From Halobacillus_B sp963739045 (GTDB lineage Bacteria; Bacillota; Bacilli; Bacillales; Halobacillaceae): 64,000 nucleotides of DNA. Shown piece after piece: positions 1 to 11,582 of the stretch. The stretch is taken from the NCBI GenBank assembly GCA_963739045.1, contig CAVTYY010000001.1, forward strand, positions 372,001-436,000, given 5' to 3'. Made by a program: the position numbers and the translations under genes. The stretch's first letter is position 1, and every line of letters starts with the position of its first letter. Below the pieces are notes generated by a model, which ran no database searches, had not been told where the DNA came from, and saw nothing but the letters and a program-made list of their open reading frames with translations.

Positions 1-569
1 AGCTTCGCATTCGAGGCGGAGATTCCTTCATTCTCTAATTTATTTTCGATTCTTTTTACGTTTAAAGGTTGGAACGCTAACAGCTGACAGCGTGAACGAA
101 TGGTATCGATGATCGATTGGCCATTTTCGGTTAAGAGCATCGCTGTCGTCTGCTGACTTGGTTCCTCGAGAAACTTTAAGAGCCGGTTCGACGCGTTCAC
201 CGTCATTTGGCCGGCATCGACGACAATATAAACTTTACGATTAGACTCCATCCCAGTATAAGTAAATTCTTTTTGTAAATGAAGAATCTGGTCTTTTTTT
301 ATGGATTGTCCATCAGGTTCAATCCAATGCAAGTCAGGGTGATTACCGGAATCTATTCGGTGACAATCACGGCATTCCTGACAGGGGTCAGCCCCTTGAC
401 GATTCCTGCAAAAGATACTCTTCGCAAATAATAGGCTCATTTCACGCTTCCCTGTACCGCGGTCACCTTGAAACAAATAAGCATGAGAAATCCGATCTTT
501 TTTAAAACTATTCATGAGCATTTGACCAACGAGAGGCTGAAGTTCTTTCATTTCATTCCAGCTTTGCAT
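1..569 (-). CDS. holB: DNA polymerase III delta-prime subunit, C-terminus cut by window edge
   Basis: HolB is a subunit of the clamp-loader complex, which with DnaX and HolA opens and loads the DnaN clamp. I read the frame from the minus strand starting at ATG 569, MQSWNEMKELQPLVGQML. It shows a Walker-A-like loop (GDRGTGKR), a four-Cys zinc module around residues 50-65 (CRNRQGADPCQECRDC), and the clamp-loader segments VYIVVDAGQMTVNASNR and LLKFLEEPS. The upstream GGCGGAAATGAT gives only a modest ribosome site. The frame runs off the left edge, so about 190 residues are visible and the C-terminus is missing. It follows yaaR by 13 bp, as in the tmk-yaaQ-yaaR-holB operon of B. subtilis. Confidence 0.93.
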   Translation of the reverse strand, partial: MQSWNEMKELQPLVGQMLMNSFKKDRISHAYLFQGDRGTGKREMSLLFAKSIFCRNRQGADPCQECRDCHRIDSGNHPDLHWIEPDGQSIKKDQILHLQKEFTYTGMESNRKVYIVVDAGQMTVNASNRLLKFLEEPSQQTTAMLLTENGQSIIDTIRSRCQLLAFQPLNVKRIENKLENEGISASNAK

Positions 570-582
570 ATCATTTCCGCCC

Positions 583-1023
583 TTAAGTATATAAATTAAT
601 TAATAAACCTTTAATTTCTCCTATGATGCCGAGTAAGTCAATAGATTTCTTCTCTTGATCCATCACCGCTTCTGTAAGTTCATTTAATTTCTCATCTACA
701 GATTCGACAAGCGTCAGTTTTCGAGTCTGCCCCTGTCGATTCCAACTGTGTGAGTGTTTTAAATTCATTCCATACTGAACCGATTCTTTAACAAAATCCT
801 TGATTAATCGTTTATACCTTGCTAAGTCACGGAACGATCGGACACGAACTACCCGATCGCCCTGAGCCGTAATGCTTTTCATGAGTTGATTTAACTGGCT
901 TTCTTGAAGCTGACGGGATTGTGACTGTACCAGACGATCAAAGCTTTGAGGGTTTTTCAACTGTTTGGCAGACTGTTTCTGGGCAGTGTCCAACTGGGTC
1001 CTCATTTCCTGACTGATCTTCAT
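583..1023 (-). CDS. yaaR: YaaR family protein (DUF327)
   Basis: This 146-residue protein is rich in charged and Gln residues and has no membrane segment. It has the length and order position of B. subtilis YaaR, a DUF327 protein of unknown role. The N-terminal 50 residues are Gln/Ser rich (KQSAKQLKNPQSFDRLVQ). The middle carries an RVRSFRDLARYKRLIKDFV segment, and the C-terminus looks helical (LNELTEAVMDQEKKSIDLLG). The start ATG at 1023 has AAGGAG eight to nine bases upstream. It sits between darA and holB in one operon. Its molecular function is not known to me. Family assignment rests on sequence character plus strict synteny. Confidence 0.88.
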   Translation of the reverse strand: MKISQEMRTQLDTAQKQSAKQLKNPQSFDRLVQSQSRQLQESQLNQLMKSITAQGDRVVRVRSFRDLARYKRLIKDFVKESVQYGMNLKHSHSWNRQGQTRKLTLVESVDEKLNELTEAVMDQEKKSIDLLGIIGEIKGLLINLYT

Positions 1024-1040
1024 GAACGTAACTCCTTTAA

Positions 1041-1370
1041 TTAAAACTTAAAGAATGATTCAACAGGTAACACAAAAACAGTCGCTCCACCCACTTCAAC
1101 TTTGACAGGCTTCGGAATATAAGAATCTGCATTCCCGCCCATAGGTGAGATTGGCGCTACCATTTGGTCACGCTGACTACAGTTCTTTTCAATAATTCCA
1201 AGCACATTATCGACGTCATCTTCCTCACAGCCTATCATAAGGGTCGTATTACCTTCCCTTAAAAATCCGCCAGTCGTAGATAATTTAGTGGCTTTGTAAT
1301 CATTCTCTGTTAACGCATTGGTTAACCGATTACTGTCTTTATCTTGAATAATTGCAATAATCATCTTCAT
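1041..1370 (-). CDS. darA: Cyclic-di-AMP receptor DarA (PII-like protein YaaQ)
   Basis: DarA (YaaQ, PstA) is a small trimeric PII-like protein that binds cyclic-di-AMP in Firmicutes. Its downstream target is still poorly defined. The 109-residue sequence has the family look: MKMIIAIIQDKDSNRLTNAL at the start, the T-loop region TKLSTTGGFLREGNTTLMIG, and a glycine-rich GGATVFVLPVESF end. The length equals the family norm. The start codon at 1370 lies about ten bases after AGGAGG; the second ATG two codons later is also possible. It lies between tmk and yaaR, as in B. subtilis. Confidence 0.95.
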   Translation of the reverse strand: MKMIIAIIQDKDSNRLTNALTENDYKATKLSTTGGFLREGNTTLMIGCEEDDVDNVLGIIEKNCSQRDQMVAPISPMGGNADSYIPKPVKVEVGGATVFVLPVESFFKF

Positions 1371-1421
1371 GAGAACGAATCCTCCTGTTAGGGGTTTATT
1401 TCCATTATAACAAATTTTGCT

Positions 1422-2054
1422 TTATTGATGAGGCAAGTATGGAAGCAGGACTTCATAGGCTTCTGTCTTCACTTCAGCAAAGGACCTGTCTGCCCGAATG
1501 CACTTTATTCTTTCCGAATTTTCCTTTGCCAATGCTTGATAAGCCTCATATACTTTCTTATGAAAATCTAATGCTTCCAAATCCAGACGGTTTTTCTCTC
1601 TCCCACTATTCGCAGCAATTCTATTCAGCCCTTCTTCAGGCTTAATATCAAATAAAAGGGTAACATCAGGCATACAAGTATCAACGGCAAACTGGTTGAC
1701 CTTGAACACTTCATCCATCCCCAGGCCGCGAGCGTGACCTTGATAAGCTAAACTGGAATCAATAAATCGATCACACAGTACAACCTTTCCCTCATCTAAT
1801 GCCGGCATTACTTTTTCCACTAAATGCTGCCTTCTTGCTGCTGCATATAATAAAGCCTCTGTACGCCCATCCATTTCTGTGTGAGCCGGGTCGAGAATAA
1901 TATGCCGAATCTCCTCAGCTATGTGTATGCCACCAGGCTCTCTTGTCGCGACCACTGGATAGCCCTGATTTTCTAAGTCCTTGGCGATTTCCTGCAGGAT
2001 GGAAGACTTTCCAGCTCCATCCCCGCCTTCAAATGATACAAACAATCCCTTCAC
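1422..2054 (-). CDS. tmk: Thymidylate kinase
   Basis: Tmk phosphorylates dTMP to dTDP for DNA synthesis. The P-loop FEGGDGAGKSS sits at the N-terminus, followed by the TREPGG substrate loop, the DRFIDSSLAYQG (DRX) motif and the LID region around RIAANSGREKNR. I prefer GTG at 2054 over the ATG two codons upstream: the AAAGGAG ribosome site touches that ATG, while it lies 7 bases before the GTG. With this start the protein is about 210 residues, the usual length. The GTG overlaps the TGA stop of the yaaO-type decarboxylase, so translation is probably coupled. Confidence 0.96.
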   Translation of the reverse strand: MKGLFVSFEGGDGAGKSSILQEIAKDLENQGYPVVATREPGGIHIAEEIRHIILDPAHTEMDGRTEALLYAAARRQHLVEKVMPALDEGKVVLCDRFIDSSLAYQGHARGLGMDEVFKVNQFAVDTCMPDVTLLFDIKPEEGLNRIAANSGREKNRLDLEALDFHKKVYEAYQALAKENSERIKCIRADRSFAEVKTEAYEVLLPYLPHQ

Positions 2055-3478
2055 GACCATTCTCCTTTAAAAACTCGAATCCCTAGCTCGATATTATTAT
2101 TTTGAAACCTGGTTCCTTCTTTTATTAAAAACTTCATCCTCGTTAGATGATCTGTTCTGATCGATTCACCCTTCATGATGAAAGGTATTCCCGGTGGATA
2201 AGGAATAACGGCCTCCGCAGCCACATGACCACAAGCGTCCTTCCATTCCACAAATTGAGAAGATCTCCCTGCCATCTCCGAATAACTCATCGCCAGCATT
2301 TCCAGCTTTGAAATCTCTAGCGGAACTGTCTTTATTGTAGCATGCCTCGTTATCTTTTTTAATTGACAATTCACTCCTGCTATCCGCTTCTCCAAGTCCT
2401 CCCACTCAAAACCAGGAGTCAAACCAAGGATAAATAACAGCTGTGTCGGAGTAGTTAATTCCGGGTAAACACCTGCCTCTTCAAACACCCTGGCTGCTTC
2501 AAAAGCTGAAACACCATCAGCCGTCTGTAAAGTGATCTTTAACGGATCATCCTTATCTGTTAAAGGCAGCAGAAATAACTCAGGAGCAAGCGTCTCAAAG
2601 ACTTGTCTCACCCTTTTTGCATAAGGCATAACTCCGCGGACACTGTAGTTCGCTAAGAAGTGCCGGGCTAAGTCCAGACTGGCCATTAATGGATAGGAAG
2701 GGCTGCTGGATTGAAGCATTTGCAGGTAGTGGCGGAGGAGATGTACAGCGATGCGTTTCGAATTCACATGTAAATACGAAGCCATCGTCATCGCAGGGGC
2801 CATTTTGTGAGCCGACTGAACCACCAAATCAGCACCAAGATCTAAAGCAGATGAGGGAAATGGACAGCCAAGCTGAAAATGGACTCCATGGGCCTCATCC
2901 ACTAAGACCGGCACTCCACAAGCATGAGCTTTTGTAATAATATCCTCTATATCGAACGTGCGGCCAAAATAATCAGGATAGGTTAAAAACACTGCCTTCG
3001 CTTGGGGAAATTCATGCAGGGCTTGTTCGACCAGGGCAGAATCCACCTTACTATACCGGTCGGTTTCCTGTTCATATTCTGGTGACAAAAACACGGGCTG
3101 AGCCCCTGCTAATTCCAGTCCATTAAGAACAGATTTATGACAGTTCCTCTGCACAATGATCGTGTCTCCAGAATTACAAACCGTGAGAATCATCGCAAGA
3201 TTTCCACTCGTCGTTCCATTTACTAGAAAGAAAGATTCATCGCTCCTGAACAGATCGCTAGTCAGCTGCTGAGCCTGCTTTATGATCCCCTCAGGTGCAT
3301 GCAAATCATCTAGTCCAGGTATTTCAGTAGCATCCAATTGCAACAGAGAACGAAAAGCGCCCAAACCTTTACTAGAGAAGACTTTTCCATATTTATGACC
3401 TGGCACATGGAAGGAAATCGGATGCTCTTCTTTTTTTTCTATTAATGCATCATAGAGCGGCGTCCAAGTCTGGTCCAT
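2051..3478 (-). CDS. PLP-dependent Orn/Lys/Arg decarboxylase family protein (YaaO type)
   Basis: This 475-residue protein belongs to the fold-type-I basic amino acid decarboxylases that lack the N-terminal receiver-like wing domain. The PLP-binding lysine is in QSAHKMAPAMT, preceded by the VDEAHGVHF aspartate and histidine. FHVPGHKYG at the N-terminus and NGTTSGNLAMIL are further family signatures. B. subtilis has two such proteins, YaaO and SpeA. Synteny with tmk argues for the YaaO orthologue, whose substrate is not established. The ATG at 3478 follows GGAGGGATGATAG. Upstream, xpaC and yaaN (expected from B. subtilis) are absent and replaced by repeats. Confidence 0.9.
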   Translation of the reverse strand: MDQTWTPLYDALIEKKEEHPISFHVPGHKYGKVFSSKGLGAFRSLLQLDATEIPGLDDLHAPEGIIKQAQQLTSDLFRSDESFFLVNGTTSGNLAMILTVCNSGDTIIVQRNCHKSVLNGLELAGAQPVFLSPEYEQETDRYSKVDSALVEQALHEFPQAKAVFLTYPDYFGRTFDIEDIITKAHACGVPVLVDEAHGVHFQLGCPFPSSALDLGADLVVQSAHKMAPAMTMASYLHVNSKRIAVHLLRHYLQMLQSSSPSYPLMASLDLARHFLANYSVRGVMPYAKRVRQVFETLAPELFLLPLTDKDDPLKITLQTADGVSAFEAARVFEEAGVYPELTTPTQLLFILGLTPGFEWEDLEKRIAGVNCQLKKITRHATIKTVPLEISKLEMLAMSYSEMAGRSSQFVEWKDACGHVAAEAVIPYPPGIPFIMKGESIRTDHLTRMKFLIKEGTRFQNNNIELGIRVFKGEWS

Positions 3479-3567
3479 CTATCATCCCTCCAAAATATAA
3501 CTCTCTCTATTTTACCCTATTAAAAATCACTTCCGCCAACATCTTTTGATTACTTTATGTACACAAC

Positions 3568-3900
3568 AAAAGCGGAGAGGAGCGTTTAGATCCCACGGGC
3601 TAAGTCAGCAGCTGCAAGAGGGGCGTTCTTCCCCCTCTGGAAGTTGATGGCTTAGAACCGCGCGGATCTGCGACTCGCAGCTAGATGAGTCAAAAGCGGG
3701 GAGGAGCGTTTAGATCCCACGGGCTAAGTCAGCAGCTGCAAGAGGGGTGTTCTTCCCCCTCTGGAAGTTGATGGCTTAGAACCGCGCGGATCTGCGACTC
3801 GCAGCTGGATGAGTCAAATAAGACAAACGGCGGAGAGAGTGCTCTTCCTCCCCTCCCCGCAGGTGATTGACTTATGACCTCCGGAGGCTAGGTGCTTATT
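3568..3900. repeat. Tandem R1 interspersed repeats (two full copies plus a partial)
   Basis: Copy 1 (3568-3691) and copy 2 (3692-3815) are nearly identical 124-bp direct repeats, starting AAAAGCGG and ending CAGCTGGATGAGTC or a one-base variant. A third, divergent and truncated unit continues to about 3900. The same family occurs at 24887-25180, in both rRNA spacers and, decayed, at 38219-38325. No protein frame fits; this fills the gap where xpaC and yaaN lie in B. subtilis. The repeats contain GC-rich internal palindromes (GAGGGG...CCCCCTC). Confidence 0.85.
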
Positions 3901-3914
3901 ATATTTCCTAGACG

Positions 3915-3945
3915 ATAAAAAACCACTTCAAAAAAAAGAAGTGGC
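3915..3945 (-). terminator. Rho-independent terminator downstream of csfB
   Basis: On the minus strand the stem CCACTTC / GAAGTGG encloses a T-rich loop and is followed by TTTTTT. It lies 33 bases after the csfB stop. The A-rich opposite side could let it work in both directions. Confidence 0.75.
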
Positions 3946-3977
3946 CCATAGCTGCTATTTTTTTATCAGCCCATCTT

Positions 3978-4160
3978 TTAAGAAGGAATCATAGAGCGAT
4001 GAGCTTTCTTCATTTGTTTAACAAAGTAGTCATATCTTGGGTTATCTGCAGGTGTATCTATCATTTCTTTTTCACAAGCGTGGCAAATATAAAGTTTTAA
4101 TAGATGAATTCCATCGTCCGTTTCCTTTGAACAAATGCTGCATTGATCATGACGTTTCAT
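3978..4160 (-). CDS. csfB: Anti-sigma-G factor Gin (CsfB)
   Basis: Gin is a small zinc protein made in the forespore. It inhibits sigma-G (and sigma-E) so that late forespore genes do not fire early. The 60 residues contain two CxxC pairs (CSIC near residue 7 and CHAC near residue 26), the zinc-binding hallmark. In B. subtilis csfB lies just beyond the 5S gene of rrnA, exactly as here. The start ATG at 4160 follows AGGAGGGAAACT. A sigma-F-like promoter lies upstream, fitting the known sigma-F control. Confidence 0.9.
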   Translation of the reverse strand: MKRHDQCSICSKETDDGIHLLKLYICHACEKEMIDTPADNPRYDYFVKQMKKAHRSMIPS

Positions 4161-4225
4161 AGTTTCCCTCCTAGTATTCAGGCAGCGGCTTTTTCATTCT
4201 TAAGACGGTGCCTCTCATTACTACT

Positions 4226-4253
4226 AGTCTCTCCTAAACTATGAATATTATAC
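4226..4253 (-). promoter_or_regulatory. Candidate sigma-F promoter of csfB
   Basis: Reading the minus strand, GTATA (4249-4253) is followed after 14 bases by GGAGAGACT (4226-4234), which fits the GGNNANANT -10 pattern of sigma-F promoters. It lies about 65 bp before the csfB start. The spacing is one base or so shorter than typical, so the call is not certain. It agrees with csfB being a sigma-F gene in B. subtilis. Confidence 0.6.
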
Positions 4254-4260
4254 GTATAAT

Positions 4261-4294
4261 ATAAAAAAACCTTAGAAGAAATCTTCTAAGGTTT
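4261..4294 (-). terminator. rRNA operon terminator
   Basis: On the minus strand the stem AAACCTTAGAAGA / TCTTCTAAGGTTT has a tiny loop and is followed by a run of T. It begins a few bases after the 3' end of 5S rRNA. Confidence 0.9.
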
Positions 4295-4300
4295 AACTTG

Positions 4301-4416
4301 ACGTGGCGACGTCCTACTCTCACGGGGATCGACCCGACTACCATCGGCGCTGAAGAGCTTAACTGCTGTGTTCGGCATGGGAACAGGTGTGACCTCTTCG
4401 CCTTCATCACCACATC
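4301..4416 (-). rRNA. rrf: 5S ribosomal RNA
   Basis: The minus strand reads through the conserved 5S core: GGCGAAGAGGTCACACCTGT, CCCATGCCGAACAC, GTTAAGCTCTTCAGCGCC and GAGAGTAGGACGTCGCCACG. The ends are set by pairing of the terminal stem (GTGGTGA.. region with ..CGCCAC) and may be off by a few bases. It is the last gene of the rRNA operon. Confidence 0.95.
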
Positions 4417-4497
4417 ATTAAGTTTGAGGTAAACCCTCAAAACTGGATAAGTCAACATTCAAACAAGAAATTTTTCATCGGTCTTTTCACTTTTTAC

Positions 4498-4618
4498 GGT
4501 CTAGCTGCAGCTCCTAGATCCTCGTGATCTAAGCGATCTCTCATCCAGGCTGAAAACCACAGCCTTTCTGCGAGCTTGCTTAGCCAGTCGGATCTGGACA
4601 GTCGCTTCCGCTTTTCAA
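4498..4618 (-). repeat. R1-type repeat inside the 23S-5S spacer
   Basis: This stretch is clearly similar to the 16S-23S spacer stretch at 7706-7822 and, read on the minus strand, to the intergenic R1 repeats (AAAGCGGAAGCG start, GATCTAGGAGCTGCAGCTAGAC end). It is therefore transcribed as part of the rRNA precursor. Confidence 0.75.
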
Positions 4619-4623
4619 GATAG

Positions 4624-7537
<2,914 letters not shown>

Positions 7538-7705
7538 CGTCGTGAAAAGACGTTTAAAAAATTTCGATGTTCGTTGAATGTCTTGTCATCACTAGCTTCA
7601 TCCTGCGATAAAACTATGATTAACTTATCCAGTTTTCAAGGTTCACAGCTGAAAGATCGTTTGATCTCTCAAAACTGAACAACCAACCAAGTACGTTTCC
7701 TTAAT

Positions 7706-7822
7706 GTCCAGCTTCAGCTCCCAGACCCTGGCGCTCTAAGCGATCTCTCTTCAAGGCTCGAAAGCCTTTCCGATAGCTTGCTTAGTTCGTCGGGTCTGAA
7801 CGGTCGCTTCCGCCTTTCATAA
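7706..7822 (-). repeat. R1-type repeat inside the 16S-23S spacer
   Basis: The spacer between 16S and 23S (about 290 bp) carries no tRNA-Ile or tRNA-Ala. Instead this 117-bp stretch is homologous to the 23S-5S spacer repeat and to the intergenic R1 units. On the minus strand it reads GGCGGAAGCGACC...AGACCCGAC...GGGTCTGGGAGCTGAAGCT. Confidence 0.75.
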
Positions 7823-7824
7823 AT

Positions 7825-9397
<1,573 letters not shown>

Positions 9398-9550
9398 AGT
9401 GAAAAAGTTTGTCTTGCTCATTTGCACACCGAATGTGCTTTGTTTGAATTCCTTCTATATAATAGAAAGAATATCTTGACGTACTGGTTGGTTCGTTCAG
9501 TTTTCAAAGATCAATTGTTTCGTTCGCCGCTTCAAAACAGCGACTTAATA

Positions 9551-9579
9551 AATATATCATGGTGAGTTATTTAAGTCAA
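9551..9579 (-). promoter_or_regulatory. rRNA operon promoter P2
   Basis: The minus strand has TTGACT (9574-9579), a 17-base spacer, then TATATT (9551-9556). It lies about 155 bp before 16S and 97 bp after P1. This is a near-consensus sigma-A promoter. Confidence 0.85.
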
Positions 9580-9647
9580 CAACTTTTTTCATGATTATTT
9601 ATTTGTTTTGGTTTTCGTTTGCCGCCTTTAATAACGCGACAAGAAAT

Positions 9648-9676
9648 AATATACCATGGCAGAAAAATCATTGCAA
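9648..9676 (-). promoter_or_regulatory. rRNA operon promoter P1
   Basis: The minus strand has TTGCAA (9671-9676), a 17-base spacer and TATATT (9648-9653), embedded in AT-rich DNA. Together with P2 it forms the tandem arrangement usual for Bacillus rRNA operons. Confidence 0.8.
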
Positions 9677-9679
9677 TAG

Positions 9680-9989
9680 TTTTATAGATATTTTTTTAAA
9701 AGATTATTAAAATAAGAGATCATTACCTTCCCAGCTTATAAAGTCTCCCGCCACACAGCAGGCCCTGCAGGTTACTTCTATGATCGTAAGGTACGCTGAA
9801 CTTATAACCTCGAACTCTAGAGATGGATCCAGGATGCACTTTCCAAAATCATCTATACTGCAATAGAACCCGCAAAGAGGCAGGTACAAATTAAGATGCT
9901 TATTGGAAACCCCTCATTAGAATAGGAAAGTTTATAGGAAAAACAGGAAGCAGGTGGATGCAGCGTTACCTTGGCGCAGGTCAAAGCAC
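9680..9989. other. Gene-free stretch upstream of the rRNA promoters
   Basis: About 310 bp between the rRNA promoters and the bofA terminator. A 60-codon minus-strand frame (9707-9889) lacks a convincing ribosome site and resembles nothing I know. The part next to P1 is AT-rich and could act as an UP-like element. I see no other structure. Confidence 0.5.
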
Positions 9990-10028
9990 AGAAAACCCGA
10001 ACCATTGTATTAAAGGTTCGGGTTTTCT
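9990..10028. terminator. Bidirectional terminator downstream of bofA
   Basis: The stem AGAAAACCCGAACC / GGTTCGGGTTTTCT is a 14-bp perfect inverted repeat with an 11-base loop, and A/T runs flank both arms. The same stem recurs at 20958-20989 and 62254-62294. Confidence 0.9.
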
Positions 10029-10065
10029 GGTGAATAAAATTCTTTTGTCCCAGACTCTTCTTTAC

Positions 10066-10329
10066 TTAAAGAATCCACAAATGTAAGGCGGTAATAGTTA
10101 AAATCCCAGGTATCCCTAATAAGGCAGATACTGTGGCTGTAAAACCATTAATAGGGATGTGCAGGCCAAATTGGGCACCGAATAAGTTTACAAAGAACAA
10201 TAAGATAATCGCAATAATTAACCTGGTTAAGACTTGTCCCGCCCATTTTAATGGAGAAACAGGTAAACCAATAATTAATAAAAACGGAATTGATAATCCC
10301 AGCAGCAGAATGACGAGAACTGGATCCAT
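10066..10329 (-). CDS. bofA: Sigma-K processing inhibitor BofA
   Basis: BofA is a mother-cell protein in the forespore outer membrane. With SpoIVFA it holds the SpoIVFB protease inactive until the sigma-K checkpoint is passed. From the ATG at 10329 (after AGGGGGTTTCTC) the protein is 87 residues, the same length as B. subtilis BofA. It has two hydrophobic segments (LVILLLGLSIPFLLIIG and LIIAIILLFFVNLFG) and the family ending HIPINGFTATVSALLGIPGI. An upstream in-frame ATG would add six residues without a good ribosome site. It lies between the rRNA operon and yaaL, as in B. subtilis. Confidence 0.93.
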   Translation of the reverse strand: MDPVLVILLLGLSIPFLLIIGLPVSPLKWAGQVLTRLIIAIILLFFVNLFGAQFGLHIPINGFTATVSALLGIPGILTITALHLWIL

Positions 10330-10399
10330 GAGAAACCCCCTGTCCATATACTGATTTATAGCAGTTTATGATTATGAACAAAGAGTTAGACGTAAAAGA

Positions 10400-10624
10400 T
10401 TAAGAGAGAGCGTTAATACCGCGCCACCTGGCTTCTCTTAATAGATAAAAATATTTCGCTTTCACCAGCGCTAAATCCACGAGTCCTTCATCACTTGGTT
10501 CCACACTATGCTCAATAATGTTGTTTAAAGATTCCCAGTCCGATTTTAACTTTCTAATTTCTTTCAAAAGCTCTTGGTCAATATCTTTCTTCTTGATTTT
10601 CTTTTTTCCAAATATGACAACCAC
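10400..10624 (-). CDS. yaaL: YaaL family protein (DUF2508)
   Basis: This 74-residue cytoplasmic protein has a basic start (GKKKIKKKDIDQELLKEI) and a helical body ending YFYLLREARWRGINALS, as in YaaL/DUF2508 proteins. Its function is unknown. It is placed between recR and bofA, as in B. subtilis. The start is uncertain: the GTG at 10624 lies only a few bases after GAAGCAGG, and no alternative ATG is available. It starts 6 bp after the recR stop. Confidence 0.85.
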   Translation of the reverse strand: MVVIFGKKKIKKKDIDQELLKEIRKLKSDWESLNNIIEHSVEPSDEGLVDLALVKAKYFYLLREARWRGINALS

Positions 10625-10630
10625 CTGCTT

Positions 10631-11227
10631 CTAAAGTTCTCTGCGGCCTTCAAGTGCTTTAGATAATGTGACTTCATCTGCATATTCTAAATCTCCGCCT
10701 ACAGGCAGACCGTGGGCGATCCTTGTCATTCGAATACCGGAGGGTTTGACCAGCCTGGAAATATACATTGCTGTAGCTTCGCCTTCGATATTTGGATTCG
10801 TAGCAAGAATAAGCTCTTCTATTCCTTCATCCTTTAACCGATTGATTAAGCTTTCTACATTAATGTCTTCCGGACCGATCCCATCCATCGGAGAGATGGC
10901 GCCGTGAAGGACATGGTATTTCCCGCTGAACTCTTTCATTTTCTCCATAGCGATGACATCTTTCGGGTCTTGAACGACACAGATGAGCGACTGGTCTCGA
11001 CTTTCGTCCTGACAGATGGAGCAGGGATCTTGGTCCGTAATGTGACCGCAAACGGTACAGTGGGTAAGCTCCCTCTTTGCGTTAACGAGTGACTTGGCAA
11101 AATCAAGCACATCATCTTCTTCCATTTCTAAGACGAAAAAAGCCAGGCGGACAGCCGTCTTAGGGCCGATCCCTGGCAGTTTCGTAAAACTGTCAATCAG
11201 TTTTGATATCGGTTCCGGGTAGTACAT
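10631..11227 (-). CDS. recR: Recombination mediator RecR
   Basis: RecR works with RecF and RecO in loading RecA at gaps and stalled forks. The 198-residue protein has the N-terminal helix-hairpin-helix (KLPGIGPKTAVRLAFFVL), a four-Cys zinc finger (CTVCGHITDQDPCSIC), a Toprim domain beginning LICVVQDPKDVIAMEK, and the C-terminal GLPVGGDLEYADEVTLSKAL. Length is normal. The ATG at 11227 follows AGGAGGAATTTTC. It is part of the dnaX-ebfC-recR-yaaL operon. Confidence 0.97.
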   Translation of the reverse strand: MYYPEPISKLIDSFTKLPGIGPKTAVRLAFFVLEMEEDDVLDFAKSLVNAKRELTHCTVCGHITDQDPCSICQDESRDQSLICVVQDPKDVIAMEKMKEFSGKYHVLHGAISPMDGIGPEDINVESLINRLKDEGIEELILATNPNIEGEATAMYISRLVKPSGIRMTRIAHGLPVGGDLEYADEVTLSKALEGRREL

Positions 11228-11238
11228 GAAAATTCCTC

Positions 11239-11556
11239 CTAGAACATTCCTCCAGGCATACCTTTGGTGAATTGTCCCATAGTATCATTCGTTTTATCAT
11301 CCACCTGTTTAATAACGTCATTGGTGGCAGCAATAATTAAATCTTGAAGCATTTCCACATCATCAGGGTCGACAACTTCTTCATTAATTTCTACGTCTGT
11401 TATTTCTTTCTTCCCGTTGGCAACGACTTTAACCATTCCGCCGCCTGCAGTTGCTTCAAACGTTAATTCATGAAGATCTTCCTGTGCCTTCATCATTTTC
11501 TTCTGCATCTTCTGCATTTGTTTCATCATATTATTCATGTTTCCTCCACCACGCAT
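11239..11556 (-). CDS. ebfC: Nucleoid-associated protein EbfC/YaaK
   Basis: This 105-residue protein of the YbaB/EbfC family binds DNA as a dimer. It has the Met/Lys/Gln-rich start (NMNNMMKQMQKMQKKMMKAQ), the core EATAGGGMVKVVANGKKEIT, and a Gly/Met-rich tail. The start ATG (11556) follows AGGAGGAATTTACC. It lies between dnaX and recR, as in most bacteria. The exact cellular role in Bacillus is unclear to me. Confidence 0.93.
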   Translation of the reverse strand: MRGGGNMNNMMKQMQKMQKKMMKAQEDLHELTFEATAGGGMVKVVANGKKEITDVEINEEVVDPDDVEMLQDLIIAATNDVIKQVDDKTNDTMGQFTKGMPGGMF

Positions 11557-11582
11557 GGTAAATTCCTCCTTTTATTAATGAA

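Noticed and set aside
2166..2405. 79-codon frame inside the decarboxylase gene
   Set aside because: Shadow frame of a well-supported gene on the same strand.
3568..3815. Possible CRISPR-like tandem repeat
   Set aside because: Units are 124 bp and directly abutting, with no short repeats separated by unique spacers and no cas genes.
9707..9889. 60-codon minus-strand frame upstream of the rRNA promoters
   Set aside because: No ribosome site and no recognisable family; it overlaps the upstream edge of the promoter region.
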